Positions 1-8,489 of a stretch of DNA of 33,016 nt are shown in pieces. Under the pieces are notes generated by a model that was not told where the DNA came from, searched no databases, and was given only the letters and a program-made list of their open reading frames with translations. Within the stretch, counting starts at the first letter, position 1. The number at the start of each line of letters is the position of its first letter. The stretch is taken from positions 1 through 33,016 of the forward strand of contig JAPPAJ010000032.1 of NCBI GenBank assembly GCA_026705565.1, written 5' to 3'. The DNA comes from Caldilineaceae bacterium. Lineage in GTDB: Bacteria; Chloroflexota; Anaerolineae; Caldilineales; Caldilineaceae. A program made the translations under genes and the position numbers.

Positions 1-29
1 AGTAAGACGGCACCGCTCTCGTCTGGCCA

Positions 30-60
30 ACCGGGTTATGGGTTTGTCCCATAACCCGGT
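30..60. repeat. Perfect 13-bp inverted repeat (hairpin) ahead of the first gene
   Basis: The arms at 30-42 and 48-60 are exact reverse complements (ACCGGGTTATGGG and its complement) around a 5-base loop. As RNA this would be a very stable stem-loop about 20 bases before the first permease start. No T-run follows on the plus strand, so a simple rho-independent terminator is not supported. It may sit between an unseen upstream binding-protein gene and the permease, where such stem-loops often protect or separate parts of a transcript. That position is an inference, because the upstream gene is outside the window. Confidence 0.75.
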
Positions 61-81
61 CCCTACCCATGAGGGTTGCGT

Positions 82-1065
82 GTGGGTGCCTACATTCTGC
101 GTCGCCTGCTGACTCTGGTTCCCACCGTGTTTCTGATCACGGTGCTGGGCTTCATCATCATGGAGCTGCCGCCGGGAGACTATGTCGACCGCTACATCCT
201 CCAGCAACAGGCCCAAGGCAATACCGGCATCGCGGATCAGGAGGCCATGCTGCGTGTCCGCTTCGGCCTGGACAAACCGGCTGTGGTGCGCTTCACCCAC
301 TGGCTGGGTGACTTCGCCCAGGGTGATTTCGGGGATTCCCTGGCGCAGAACCGGCCTGTACGCGTCATCATCGGCGAGCGGCTTCTGCTGACTTTCGTCG
401 TCTCTTTCTGCGCCTTTCTCCTGTCTTGGGGCATTGGCATTCCCCTGGGCATCTATTCCGCCACCCATCAATACTCGAAGGGCGACAATTTCCTGACGGT
501 CACCGCCTTTCTGGGTCTGGGCCTGCCTGATTTTCTCATTGCCCTGATCTTCCTGGTACTGGCTTGGCGCGTCTCGGGCGACGTGCTCACGGGCTTGTTT
601 TCCTCCGAGTTCACCACGGCGGCCTGGAGTTGGGCCAAATTCCAGGATCTGCTGCGCCATCTCTGGATCCCCGTGCTGGCCGTCATTCTCACCGGCACGG
701 CCTGGGTGATGCGGGTCATGCGGGGCAATCTGCTGGACGTGCTGAACAGCAATTACATTCAGGCCGCGCGGGCCCGGGGCGTGCCGGAACGCGTGGTGGT
801 GTGGAAACACGGCGTGCGCAACGCCCTGCATCCCCTAGTGTCGGCCCTGGGCCAGACTCTGGTCTGGCTGGTCAATGGCTTTACCATTACCAGCATTGTT
901 CTGGATCTGCCCACCATCCAGACGGTCTATCTCAACGCCACCCTGTCCCAGGATATTTTCCTAGGCGGCACGATCCTGATCCTGATCGGCCTGTTGGTGG
1001 TCATAGGCACATTCCTGGCCGACATACTGCTGGCCTGGCTGGACCCGCGCATCCGTTTCTCCTGA
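82..1065 (+). CDS. Opp/Dpp-type ABC transporter permease (DppB-like)
   Basis: First inner-membrane subunit of an oligopeptide/oligosaccharide-type ABC importer, about 327 residues, the normal family length. It begins with the usual Y-I-L-R-R-L pattern and first membrane helix, followed by an L-P-P-G-D segment matching the family's P-G-D motif. Further hydrophobic helices lie near 103-125, 136-162, 194-214, 254-276 and 292-320. The cytoplasmic EAA loop that contacts the ATPase is near 225-247 (Y-I-Q-A-A-R-A-R-G). Start choice: a GAGGG Shine-Dalgarno at 71-75 is 6 bases before GTG 82, while TTG 76 in the same frame abuts it. The next permease starts 17 bases after the stop. Substrate cannot be told from a permease; peptides, oligosaccharides and opines are all possible. 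Confidence 0.92.
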   Translation: MGAYILRRLLTLVPTVFLITVLGFIIMELPPGDYVDRYILQQQAQGNTGIADQEAMLRVRFGLDKPAVVRFTHWLGDFAQGDFGDSLAQNRPVRVIIGERLLLTFVVSFCAFLLSWGIGIPLGIYSATHQYSKGDNFLTVTAFLGLGLPDFLIALIFLVLAWRVSGDVLTGLFSSEFTTAAWSWAKFQDLLRHLWIPVLAVILTGTAWVMRVMRGNLLDVLNSNYIQAARARGVPERVVVWKHGVRNALHPLVSALGQTLVWLVNGFTITSIVLDLPTIQTVYLNATLSQDIFLGGTILILIGLLVVIGTFLADILLAWLDPRIRFS

Positions 1066-1082
1066 GCCGTGTATCCAGCCAC

Positions 1083-2201
1083 GTGACCGTCTCGTCCGCC
1101 ACTGACTCCGCGTCGTTCCCCTACGCCATTCTGAGCGTGCGCCAGCTGATGTGGCGGCGTTTCCGGCGCAACCGCCTGGCGGTGGCCGGTGTGTGGATTC
1201 TGCTTGGCCTGTACCTGGTTTCGGCCTTTGCCGGCTTTGTGGCACCTTACGGTGTCCGGACCACCCACGATCAGTTTGCGCTGTCCCCGCCCCATGGCCT
1301 GCATTTCCGCGATGCGGACGGCCGGTTTTCGCTCCGGCCCTTCGTGTACGGCCTGGAATCGTCGGTGGACCGGTCCACCTTTCGCAAGATTTTCACTCGG
1401 ATACCGGAGGAAACCTATCCGGTACGGTTCCTGGGCCGGGGTGTGGAGTACAAACTGTGGGGTCTCATTGAGACCAACCGACACCTCTTTACCGTGGAGG
1501 AACCCGGCGTTGTCTTTCTGCTCGGGACGGATCGCCAGGGCCGGGATCTGTTTTCGCGCATCCTCTACGGCTCCCAGGTATCCCTGACCGTCGGATTGCT
1601 CGGTGTGCTGCTGGCCCTGGTCCTGGGCACGGTGATCGGCATTGTCGCCGGCTACTTCGGGGGGCTGCTGGACAGCGTCATCCAGCGTGTAATCGAGGTG
1701 CTGTTGTCCTTTCCCCAGATACCTCTCTGGCTGGCGCTGGCCACCCTGGTACCACCCACATGGTCGTCCATCCGAGTGTACTTCGGCCTGTCTCTGGTCC
1801 TGAGCATCGTGAACTGGGGAGGCTTGGCCCGTCAGGTGCGGGGCATGGTCTATGCCCTGCGGGAGGAGGATTTCATCCGGGCCGCGCGTTACACCAACTG
1901 CAGTCTTGCCCGCATCGTGTTGCGTCACCTGCTGCCCAACACCCTGAGTCATGTGCTGGTAGTTGCCACATTGGCCATTCCCCAGATGATTCTGGGGGAG
2001 ACTGCCCTGAGCTTTCTGGGTCTGGGCATACGGCCGCCAATGACCAGCTGGGGTCTGCTGCTGAGCGAGGCCCAGCATGTACGGGTGGTCCTGCAGCAGA
2101 CTTGGCTGCTCATTCCCTCGGCCTTTGTCATCCTGACCATCATCTGTTTCAACTTTATGGGCGACGGGCTGCGTGACGCCGCCGATCCCTTCAGTCAGTG
2201 A
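1083..2201 (+). CDS. Opp/Dpp-type ABC transporter permease (DppC-like) with a long external insertion
   Basis: Second inner-membrane subunit, 372 residues from GTG 1083. Helix 1 is near 33-54. The family signature L-G-T-D-R-Q-G-R-D is at about 147-155, the EAA loop at about 262-285 (F-I-R-A-A-R), and the C-terminal F-L-G-L-G-I-R-P-P motif at about 311-319. DppC proteins are usually near 300 residues. The excess lies between helix 1 and the G-T-D motif, where about 90 residues (roughly 55-145) would face the outside. The GTG is the first plausible start in this frame after the upstream stop, but no strong Shine-Dalgarno is visible; ATG 1149 is an alternative. The stop is 7 bases before the ATPase start, so the genes are certainly co-transcribed. 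Confidence 0.9.
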   Translation: MTVSSATDSASFPYAILSVRQLMWRRFRRNRLAVAGVWILLGLYLVSAFAGFVAPYGVRTTHDQFALSPPHGLHFRDADGRFSLRPFVYGLESSVDRSTFRKIFTRIPEETYPVRFLGRGVEYKLWGLIETNRHLFTVEEPGVVFLLGTDRQGRDLFSRILYGSQVSLTVGLLGVLLALVLGTVIGIVAGYFGGLLDSVIQRVIEVLLSFPQIPLWLALATLVPPTWSSIRVYFGLSLVLSIVNWGGLARQVRGMVYALREEDFIRAARYTNCSLARIVLRHLLPNTLSHVLVVATLAIPQMILGETALSFLGLGIRPPMTSWGLLLSEAQHVRVVLQQTWLLIPSAFVILTIICFNFMGDGLRDAADPFSQ

Positions 2202-2208
2202 ATGCCCA

Positions 2209-3243
2209 ATGTCCGCCCACGATGCCTCCTCCCTCCTGTCTGTCGAGGATCTGCACGTACATTTCCATACCGAACAGGGGACCGTGCAGGCTGTGAACGG
2301 CGTCAGTTTCACCGTGGGCCGGGGACAGACCCTGGGGGTCTTGGGCGAGAGTGGCTGTGGCAAGTCCGTCACCGGCTTTTCCCTGCTCCGGCTGATTCGG
2401 CCGCCGGGCCGAATCGAGAGGGGGCGTATCGTCTACCACGGGCTGGACACGGAACTGGACCTGGTCCAGGAACCGTCCGGGAGTGCTCTCCTGCGCCAAG
2501 TACGCGGTGGCGAAATCGCCATGATTTTCCAGGAACCCATGACCTCGCTGGATCCTGTGTACACGGCAGGCAACCAGGTGCTGGAAGCCATCAACTATCA
2601 CCTGGACGTGTCCCAGGCCGCGGCCTGGGACATGGCGGTGACGATGCTGGGCAAAGTGGGTCTGCCGGAACCGCAACGGATTATGCATACCTACCCCCAC
2701 CAGCTGAGCGGCGGCATGCGGCAACGGGTCATGATTGCCATCGCCCTAGCCTGCCATCCCCAACTACTGATCGCGGACGAACCCACCACGGCCCTGGATG
2801 TCACCACGGAAGCCCAGATTCTGGAATTGCTGCAGGAATTGCAGGCCGATCTGCAGATGGCCATCCTGTTCATCACTCATGACCTGGGCGTTATCGCCGA
2901 GATGGCCCAGGAGGTCATCGTGATGTATCTGGGCGAGATCGTGGAACGAACCGACATCGAGTCCCTTTTCGCGGAACCGCTGCATCCTTACACCCGCGCG
3001 TTGCTGGAATCCATCCCACGCCTGGGAACGCGCGATGGCAGGCGTCTCCAGGCCATTGAGGGCATTGTCCCATCCCCGGCCGACATCCCGCGGGGCTGCA
3101 CCTTTCACCCCCGCTGTCCGGACTTCATGCCCGGCCTGTGCGATGTGCATGCGCCCACGCCGCAGACCCTGACAGATGGGCGGCAGGTACAGTGCTTTCT
3201 GTACGACGACCAGCGGCCCGGCGTCAGGAATTTGCAGTCATGA
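2209..3243 (+). CDS. Opp/Dpp-type ABC transporter ATPase (DppD-like)
   Basis: Cytoplasmic ATPase that powers the importer, 344 residues. Visible motifs: Walker A G-E-S-G-C-G-K-S at 47-54, Q-loop glutamine at 108, signature L-S-G-G-M at 166-170, Walker B ending D190-E191, and switch histidine H224. The C-terminal oligopeptide-transporter extension carries four cysteines (C297, C303, C311, C329). In this ATPase subfamily these can bind an iron-sulfur cluster, although binding here is not shown. An in-frame GTG at 2173 would add 12 residues but would overlap the permease; ATG 2209 fits better. The stop overlaps the next ATPase's start as ATGA. Confidence 0.93.
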   Translation: MSAHDASSLLSVEDLHVHFHTEQGTVQAVNGVSFTVGRGQTLGVLGESGCGKSVTGFSLLRLIRPPGRIERGRIVYHGLDTELDLVQEPSGSALLRQVRGGEIAMIFQEPMTSLDPVYTAGNQVLEAINYHLDVSQAAAWDMAVTMLGKVGLPEPQRIMHTYPHQLSGGMRQRVMIAIALACHPQLLIADEPTTALDVTTEAQILELLQELQADLQMAILFITHDLGVIAEMAQEVIVMYLGEIVERTDIESLFAEPLHPYTRALLESIPRLGTRDGRRLQAIEGIVPSPADIPRGCTFHPRCPDFMPGLCDVHAPTPQTLTDGRQVQCFLYDDQRPGVRNLQS

Positions 3244-4265
3244 GCACGTCGTCCGCCACGCCGTTGCTCACAGTTGAGGATCTCAGGATGCACCATCCTG
3301 TGGGCGCTGGCATGATGCAGCGCCGTACCGGGGTTGTGAAGGCTGTGGACGGCATCTCCTTCACCATCCCAATCGGCCGCACCCTCGGCTTGGTAGGCGA
3401 GTCGGGCTGCGGCAAGACGACCACGGGTCACTGCATCCTGCGGGGCCATACCCCCACTGCCGGCCGGATTCTTTTTCACGATCCGGACCGCGGTCCCTTG
3501 GACATCTGCCAGGCGGACAGGCGCACCCTGGCCTACATTCGCCAGAAGGTGCAGATGGTCTTTCAGGATCCGTATTCATCCCTGAATCCACGCATGACGG
3601 TGCAGGAGATTGTGGGTGAACCCCTGCGCGTCAATCAGGGCCTGTCCGGGCCGGCACTGCGGGCACGGGTTGAGGAACTGCTGACCGTCGTGGGCCTGCA
3701 CGTCAGCGCCATGAATCGTTTTCCCCATGCATTCAGCGGCGGCCAGCGGCAACGCCTGGTCATTGCCCGGGCCCTGTCCCTGCGTCCGGCCCTGATTGTC
3801 GCCGACGAACCCGTGTCGGCCCTGGACGTCTCCATCCAGGCCCAAACCCTGAATCTGCTGCAGGATCTCCAGGAGCGTTATGGTCTGTCCTATCTGTTCA
3901 TCGCCCACGACCTGAGCGTGGTGGAGCACATCAGCGACGAAGTCGCGGTGATGTATGTGGGACGCATTGTGGAGATGGGCCCCACATACCAGGTCTTCGA
4001 CACCCCGCGCCATCCCTACACGTCAGCCCTGCTCTCGGCCGTGCCCCGCCCCAGTCCCTCACGCACACACCAGCGGATCATTCTGCAGGGGGAAGTTCCC
4101 AACCCAGCCAATCCACCGTCCGGCTGTGCCTTTCATCCCCGGTGCCGTTACGCCGAAGACCGCTGCCGCCACGAAATTCCCGTTCTGCAGGCCGCGGGCG
4201 ATGGGCACAAGGTAGCCTGCCATTTTGCCGACTCGCTGTCCCTGCCCGGGATTGGCCAAGTCTGA
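3240..4265 (+). CDS. Opp/Dpp-type ABC transporter ATPase (DppF-like)
   Basis: Partner ATPase of the preceding DppD-like protein, 341 residues. Walker A G-E-S-G-C-G-K-T is at 53-60, the Q-loop glutamine at 109, signature F-S-G-G-Q at 165-169, Walker B D189-E190 and switch histidine H223. The C-terminal domain again has the C-x-F-H-P-R-C pattern (C296, C302) plus C309 and C327. The start codon overlaps the upstream stop (ATGA at 3240-3243), which implies translational coupling and equal amounts of the two ATPases. The four-gene order permease-permease-ATPase-ATPase is standard for these systems. No binding-protein gene follows, so it is expected upstream of the window. Confidence 0.93.
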   Translation: MSTSSATPLLTVEDLRMHHPVGAGMMQRRTGVVKAVDGISFTIPIGRTLGLVGESGCGKTTTGHCILRGHTPTAGRILFHDPDRGPLDICQADRRTLAYIRQKVQMVFQDPYSSLNPRMTVQEIVGEPLRVNQGLSGPALRARVEELLTVVGLHVSAMNRFPHAFSGGQRQRLVIARALSLRPALIVADEPVSALDVSIQAQTLNLLQDLQERYGLSYLFIAHDLSVVEHISDEVAVMYVGRIVEMGPTYQVFDTPRHPYTSALLSAVPRPSPSRTHQRIILQGEVPNPANPPSGCAFHPRCRYAEDRCRHEIPVLQAAGDGHKVACHFADSLSLPGIGQV

Positions 4266-4280
4266 TCCGAGGTTTTCACC

Positions 4281-5009
4281 ATGCATCTCACAACCCAAGA
4301 AACCCAGACGTTTCAGGATGCCGGCGTGCTCCTGAAAACAGGTCTCGTTCCGGCCGCCACCACTCAACGGATTCGCCAAGAGTGCCGGAATATCCACGAA
4401 CGCATGCGCCAGGCGCCTCCGGCCGGAGTGCATATTTCGTGGGAAGACGAGGACACCCGGGAATGGATCCGGCAACTGATGCACAGCGAACTGGTCAGTC
4501 CCACGCTCAACGCCCTGTTGCGGGACGACACGGTTCTGGACATTGTGGAAGATCTGATCGGCCCCGACATCTCCCTCTACCACAGCAAGCTGCTGCCCAA
4601 ATCCCGGGGCACCGGCGCCGAGGTGCCCTGGCACCAGGACTACGCCTACTGGCGGCAGGACACCAACCAACCCCTGATGGTCAACTGCATGCTGGCCATT
4701 GATCCGGCTGACGAGCACAATGGCTGTCTTGAATTTCTACCGGGTAGCCACAAGTGGGGCCTGCAGGAACATGAACGGCATCAGGAAGCGTTTGGGGTCT
4801 TCCTGCCCGGTCGCTACTATCCGCGCCCCGAAGGCCAAGCCTTTCCCATGCAGCCAGGGGATGCCCTGTTTTTCACCTCTCTGGTCATTCACGGTTCCGC
4901 CCCCAATCACTCCGATGTGGATCGCTGGGCCAATACCATTGCCTACAACGTAACCGGCAACGGCAGGGACCAGTGCCGGGAAGTCCTGCGCGGCCGGCCC
5001 CTCGCCTGA
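4281..5009 (+). CDS. Phytanoyl-CoA dioxygenase (PhyH) family oxygenase
   Basis: Predicted non-haem iron, 2-oxoglutarate-dependent oxygenase, 242 residues, typical of small bacterial PhyH proteins. The iron ligands are visible as H118-Q-D120 in a W-H-Q-D context and distal H204 in I-H-G-S-A-P-N. R215, eleven residues later, is a reasonable 2-oxoglutarate anchor. The G-S-H segment at 155-157 and G-D at 193-194 also fit the fold. It starts 15 bases after the ATPase stop, so it is the last gene of the transporter operon. By inference it hydroxylates or oxidatively cleaves the imported compound or a product of it. The true substrate cannot be read from sequence, because this family is very diverse. 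Confidence 0.88.
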   Translation: MHLTTQETQTFQDAGVLLKTGLVPAATTQRIRQECRNIHERMRQAPPAGVHISWEDEDTREWIRQLMHSELVSPTLNALLRDDTVLDIVEDLIGPDISLYHSKLLPKSRGTGAEVPWHQDYAYWRQDTNQPLMVNCMLAIDPADEHNGCLEFLPGSHKWGLQEHERHQEAFGVFLPGRYYPRPEGQAFPMQPGDALFFTSLVIHGSAPNHSDVDRWANTIAYNVTGNGRDQCREVLRGRPLA

Positions 5010-5078
5010 CCGCCGATCCCTGCCAAGCAACGTATGGGGCAGCGGATATACGACGTATCCCGTCACTCCCATTGCGTG

Positions 5079-5130
5079 TGTCCGCACCACGAAATCCAGA
5101 CAGGAAGCATGTCTCTTTGCGGTGCGGACA
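5079..5130. repeat. Nested inverted repeat between convergent genes
   Basis: The ten bases TGTCCGCACC at 5079-5088 pair with GGTGCGGACA at 5121-5130. Between them an inner AGACA/TGTCT pair can form a second short stem. The element lies in the roughly 200-base gap between the oxygenase gene (plus strand) and the broken dehydrogenase (minus strand), a natural place for bidirectional transcription termination. There is no T-run, so any terminator role is tentative. A second small dyad, TTGACA-7-TGTCAA at 5198-5216, overlaps the end of the broken gene. Confidence 0.45.
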
Positions 5131-5212
5131 GCCCGAGTTCCGACTGCCACGGCTTTTCACGCGAGAGGAATCGACACCCTCAACAAGATTGCATAAATTG
5201 ACAACTGTAGTG

Positions 5213-6265
5213 TCAAGCCAGCGGCATGGTGACTTTCACATTCCCCTCAACGTGGGAGCGAAGGATCGCCACAATAGGATTTCCAGGCTTTTACGCGCCT
5301 CGGTTCAAGACGACTCCAGCATGCCGCCGTGGTCCAGGACGTGAACCAATTCTGCCACTGCCCCCGCTTGGTACTCCATCGCAAAAGAGCCGTCCGAAAC
5401 CAAATCCTGGTAGGACCAGTCGAGGTGGCCGGAACTGGTGATGACCACCGTGCGGCGATCGGAAACCTCAATTCTGGCGTCGTCCAGCAGCAACTCGAAC
5501 TGCATGCCGGTGAAGTTCGACTTGGCACTGTTGTAGTAGGCACGAACCCCGTTGGCAAACTGGATGAAGGCATGGGCTGCAGGTTCGGATGCCGGATCGT
5601 GGCCGCCATCGCCCAGATATTCCCCATACGCGTCGAATCCCGGTTCCAGGACGGCCGTCAACCACTCAGGATCCGACTCGGCAAAGAAACAGATCATGTC
5701 CACCATATGGGTGCCGTTGCGGAACAACATGGCGCGCGGACCGTACAGGTTGGCCACGATGTTGTGCAGGGAGCCGAGTGAACCCGATCTGATCAACTGG
5801 CGCACAAGGTGGAACTCATGGCGCCAGCGACGGGTGTGCTCCACCGAAAGCAGAACCCCTTCCCGTCGCCTCGATCATGCGGTCGGCATCGGCCAGTGTG
5901 GTGGCAATGGGCTTTTCGCACAGGACGGCGCGGGCACTGCCGCGGGCCGCCTCGATTGTGATGTTGGCATGCAGGTGGTCCGGTGTGACCACACTCACGA
6001 TGTCCGGCTGCTCGCGTTCCAGCAGCTCCCGGTAGTCGGTGTAGCAGCGGACATCGGGCCAGATGTCTCCCCACAGTTCCTTGAAATCCGACAAGGCCTC
6101 GGACCGGATGTCACAGACCCCGAACACATCAGTCTGTGGATGCTGGTGGTAGGCCGCTGCGTGGGATCTGCCCACTTCTCCGTACACGGGAATCCCGGAA
6201 GCCGATTCGGGACGGCGAGCACCGATTCCAGTAAGCCCGACAATCACGGACTTGTACATCTTCAT
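5213..6265 (-). pseudogene. Gfo/Idh/MocA-family dehydrogenase, broken by two frameshifts and a stop codon
   Basis: NAD(P)-dependent sugar or polyol oxidoreductase remnant of normal total length (about 350 codons). The N-terminal part (6265 to about 5864) keeps a Rossmann start near V-G-L-T-G-I-G and the family C-E-K-P-I-A motif. Near 5856-5864, in a run rich in C/T, the frame shifts. The next part begins L-S-V-E-H-T-R-R-W-R and keeps the catalytic-type G-T-H-M-V-D segment. A TGA at 5305-5307 then interrupts it where L-E-S-S should continue with T-E-A-R-K-S-L-E-I. A second frameshift near 5275 is needed to reach the conserved ending A-I-L-R-S-H-V-E-G-N-V-K-V and a stop at 5213. ATG 6265 (M-K-M-Y-K) is preferred over upstream codons. 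It is the last gene of the sugar operon. Confidence 0.85.
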
Positions 6266-6359
6266 GGTTGCTGCCGAATCCGTACTGTCGGACAGCAAGA
6301 ATGCTGAAGTCCGGAGCCGGGGCCCTGTGGCCGGCAGGAGGACCGTCGCACTCCGTGGA

Positions 6360-8336
6360 CTATCGGGTATGGCCGTTCAGTGCTTCCACAATGGCGTCCA
6401 CGTCGTACACGCACCCTCCCCAGGTACCTCCGCTTGCGTTCTGTAGGGCGGCCCACAGACGCGTGTCCTCCGGTAGCAGGTCGTCCGGGCTCAGATCCGG
6501 GTGCGGCGTACGGGCATCCAGTACAGCCTGGGCTTGACCCTGGGACAGCACGGTTCCGTCCGCGGTGCCGGTCAGGTTGATCGATCCGGTCAGGTTGCGC
6601 GTGTCCACTTCGATGGTGATCCGGTCTCCTTCCCGCAGACGGCCCAGAGGACCGCCGGCCAGCGCCTCCGGTCCGACGTGGCCGATGCAGGCACCGGTGC
6701 TGACCCCGCTGAAGCGCGCATCGGTCACCAAAGCGACATGTTTGCCCCACTCCAGGTAGCGGAGGGCCGATGTCAGTTGATAGGTCTCCTCCATACCGCT
6801 GCCGGCAGGGCCGCGGCCCATGAGGACGATGATATCGCCAGCCTGGACCGGGTTGTCCGTCAGCCCCTTGATGGCCCTGATGGCATCGCGTTCCCGGGTG
6901 AATACGCGGGCCGGGCCGGTCATGTGCAGGACTCCGGCATCGTCCAGCACTGTCGGGTCAATGGACGTGCTCTTGATGACGGACCCTTCCGGTGCCAAAT
7001 TGCCGGTGGGGAAGGTTACAGTACTGGTCATTCCGTTCCGCAGCGCTGCGACGGGTCCCATGATGACCTGGTCGGGCGCGACTCCGTCCCGTTCCTCCAG
7101 GATCGATCGCACACGGGCCCTGCGCTCGCTGCGTTCCCACTGGTCCAGATTGTCGCCAACGGTTTGGCCGGTGGCCGTCATGGCGTCCAGCTTAAGCAGA
7201 TTCATGTTCCTGAGGTGCAGCATCACCTCGGGCACGCCGCCCGCGAGGAATGCCTGCACCGTGACCCAACCGCGGGGACCGTTGGGCAGGACATCGACCA
7301 GCCGCGGCACCCTCGAATTGATTCGTTTCCAGTCTTCCACGGTGGGGCGGGGGAGACCTGCCGCAAACGCCACCGCCGGAATGTGCAGCAACAGGTTTGT
7401 GCTGCCGCCGAACGCGGCATGCGCCACCATGCCGTTATGCAGGGCGTCTTCGGTCAGGATGTCCGCCATCGTGACGCCGTCGGTGTGCATTCGTACCAAG
7501 CACTTGGCGGACTGTCGGGCCATGTCCCGCCAAATTTCCTGGCCGGAAGGGGCCAAGGCGGAGTGGGTCACGGACATGCCTAGGGCTTCAGCCACAACCT
7601 GGCTGGTACCGGCCGTGCCAAGGAACTGGCAACCGCCGCCGGGCGAACCGCAGGCCCGGCAACCGAGTTCGGCGGCTTCTTCCAGCGAAATCAAATCCTG
7701 CGCGTACCGGGCGCCGATGGTCTGGACCTTGCCTGCATCCTCGCCGCGTTCCGGAGGCAAGGTGACCCCGCCGGGCACGACGACCGCCGGCAGGTTCGAC
7801 TGGGACGCCAAGGCGATCATCATGGCCGGCAGTCCCTTGTCGCAGGTCGCGACTCCCATGACTCCCTTGCGCGTGGGCAGGGAGCGGATGAGCCTTCGCA
7901 TAACTTGGGCGGCGTCGTTGCGGTAGGCCAGGCTGTCGAACATCCCCCGGGTACCCTGGGTGCGACCGTCGCACGGATCGCTCACATAAGCAGCAAAGGG
8001 GGTGCAGTCGAGGGAAGCGATCGTTCGGGCAGCCTCCTCCACGAGGAGCCCCACTTCCCAGTGACCCGTGTGGAAGCCAAGGGCGATCGGATGCCCGTCG
8101 GGTGCCCTGAGTCCGCCCTGGGTCGAAAGAATCAGGAACTCGGGTTGGCGCAACCGGCCCGGGGACCAGCCCATTCCCGCATTCTGGGTGAGTCCGAACA
8201 AGTCGCCGGACGGAGCATTGCGGAGCAGGTCGTCGTCCAAAGGCAGGGATCCGGAAGGCCCCGGTCCGGAGGTAACGATGTCGTAGACAGTCGAGTTCAC
8301 TCGATCCACATCAAACGACCATTGGGTTTCGGTCAC
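6360..8336 (-). CDS. yjhG: Sugar-acid dehydratase of the IlvD/Edd superfamily, YjhG/YagF type
   Basis: Iron-sulfur dehydratase that removes water from an aldonic acid to give a 2-keto-3-deoxy acid. At 658 residues it matches the YjhG/YagF subfamily, whose E. coli members dehydrate D-xylonate. Almost the whole N-terminal half is recognisable, including [15 protein letters not shown] at 43-57 and the candidate cluster cysteines C122 (D-P-C-D-G-R), C165 (T-C-D-K-G) and C236 (G-G-G-C-Q-F). The C-terminal [14 protein letters not shown] motif is also present. The GTG start at 8336 has a GGAGG Shine-Dalgarno about 7 bases upstream. It lies downstream of isomerase, kinase and importer genes, behind a hairpin. 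D-xylonate is a guess by family; other aldonates are possible. Confidence 0.9.
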   Translation of the reverse strand: MTETQWSFDVDRVNSTVYDIVTSGPGPSGSLPLDDDLLRNAPSGDLFGLTQNAGMGWSPGRLRQPEFLILSTQGGLRAPDGHPIALGFHTGHWEVGLLVEEAARTIASLDCTPFAAYVSDPCDGRTQGTRGMFDSLAYRNDAAQVMRRLIRSLPTRKGVMGVATCDKGLPAMMIALASQSNLPAVVVPGGVTLPPERGEDAGKVQTIGARYAQDLISLEEAAELGCRACGSPGGGCQFLGTAGTSQVVAEALGMSVTHSALAPSGQEIWRDMARQSAKCLVRMHTDGVTMADILTEDALHNGMVAHAAFGGSTNLLLHIPAVAFAAGLPRPTVEDWKRINSRVPRLVDVLPNGPRGWVTVQAFLAGGVPEVMLHLRNMNLLKLDAMTATGQTVGDNLDQWERSERRARVRSILEERDGVAPDQVIMGPVAALRNGMTSTVTFPTGNLAPEGSVIKSTSIDPTVLDDAGVLHMTGPARVFTRERDAIRAIKGLTDNPVQAGDIIVLMGRGPAGSGMEETYQLTSALRYLEWGKHVALVTDARFSGVSTGACIGHVGPEALAGGPLGRLREGDRITIEVDTRNLTGSINLTGTADGTVLSQGQAQAVLDARTPHPDLSPDDLLPEDTRLWAALQNASGGTWGGCVYDVDAIVEALNGHTR

Positions 8337-8403
8337 GGGGTGCCTCCGCGGTCAACTGATTGGTCCAGATGCGGATTGGGGCGCGGACCCGCGTTCCTTG
8401 AAC

Positions 8404-8433
8404 CAAAACGCGGCAGCCCAAGGGCTGCCGCGT
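8404..8433 (-). terminator. Hairpin terminator or attenuator between isomerase and dehydratase genes
   Basis: ACGCGGCAGCCC at 8408-8419 and GGGCTGCCGCGT at 8422-8433 are perfect complements around two bases (an 11-bp stem with a 4-base loop in practice). Read on the minus strand, the stem is followed at once by TTTTGG. This resembles a rho-independent terminator with a short T-run. It would end, or partly end, the transcript coming from the binding-protein promoter, leaving the dehydratase and the broken dehydrogenase at lower expression. Sequence alone cannot separate full termination from partial readthrough. Confidence 0.65.
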
Positions 8434-8489
8434 ACCGGTCGCCGGTGTCCAGGCGCATTGCGTTCCGCCTGCCGCGCATCCGGCTGGCT

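Noticed and set aside
927-2372. 481-codon open frame on the minus strand
   Set aside because: It lies opposite two clear ABC transporter genes, is rich in Gln/His/Arg without any domain, and arises from codon bias of the real plus-strand genes.
5198-5216. TTGACA-7-TGTCAA dyad as promoter or operator
   Set aside because: It overlaps the end of the decayed gene between convergent units, and no gene begins downstream on either side.
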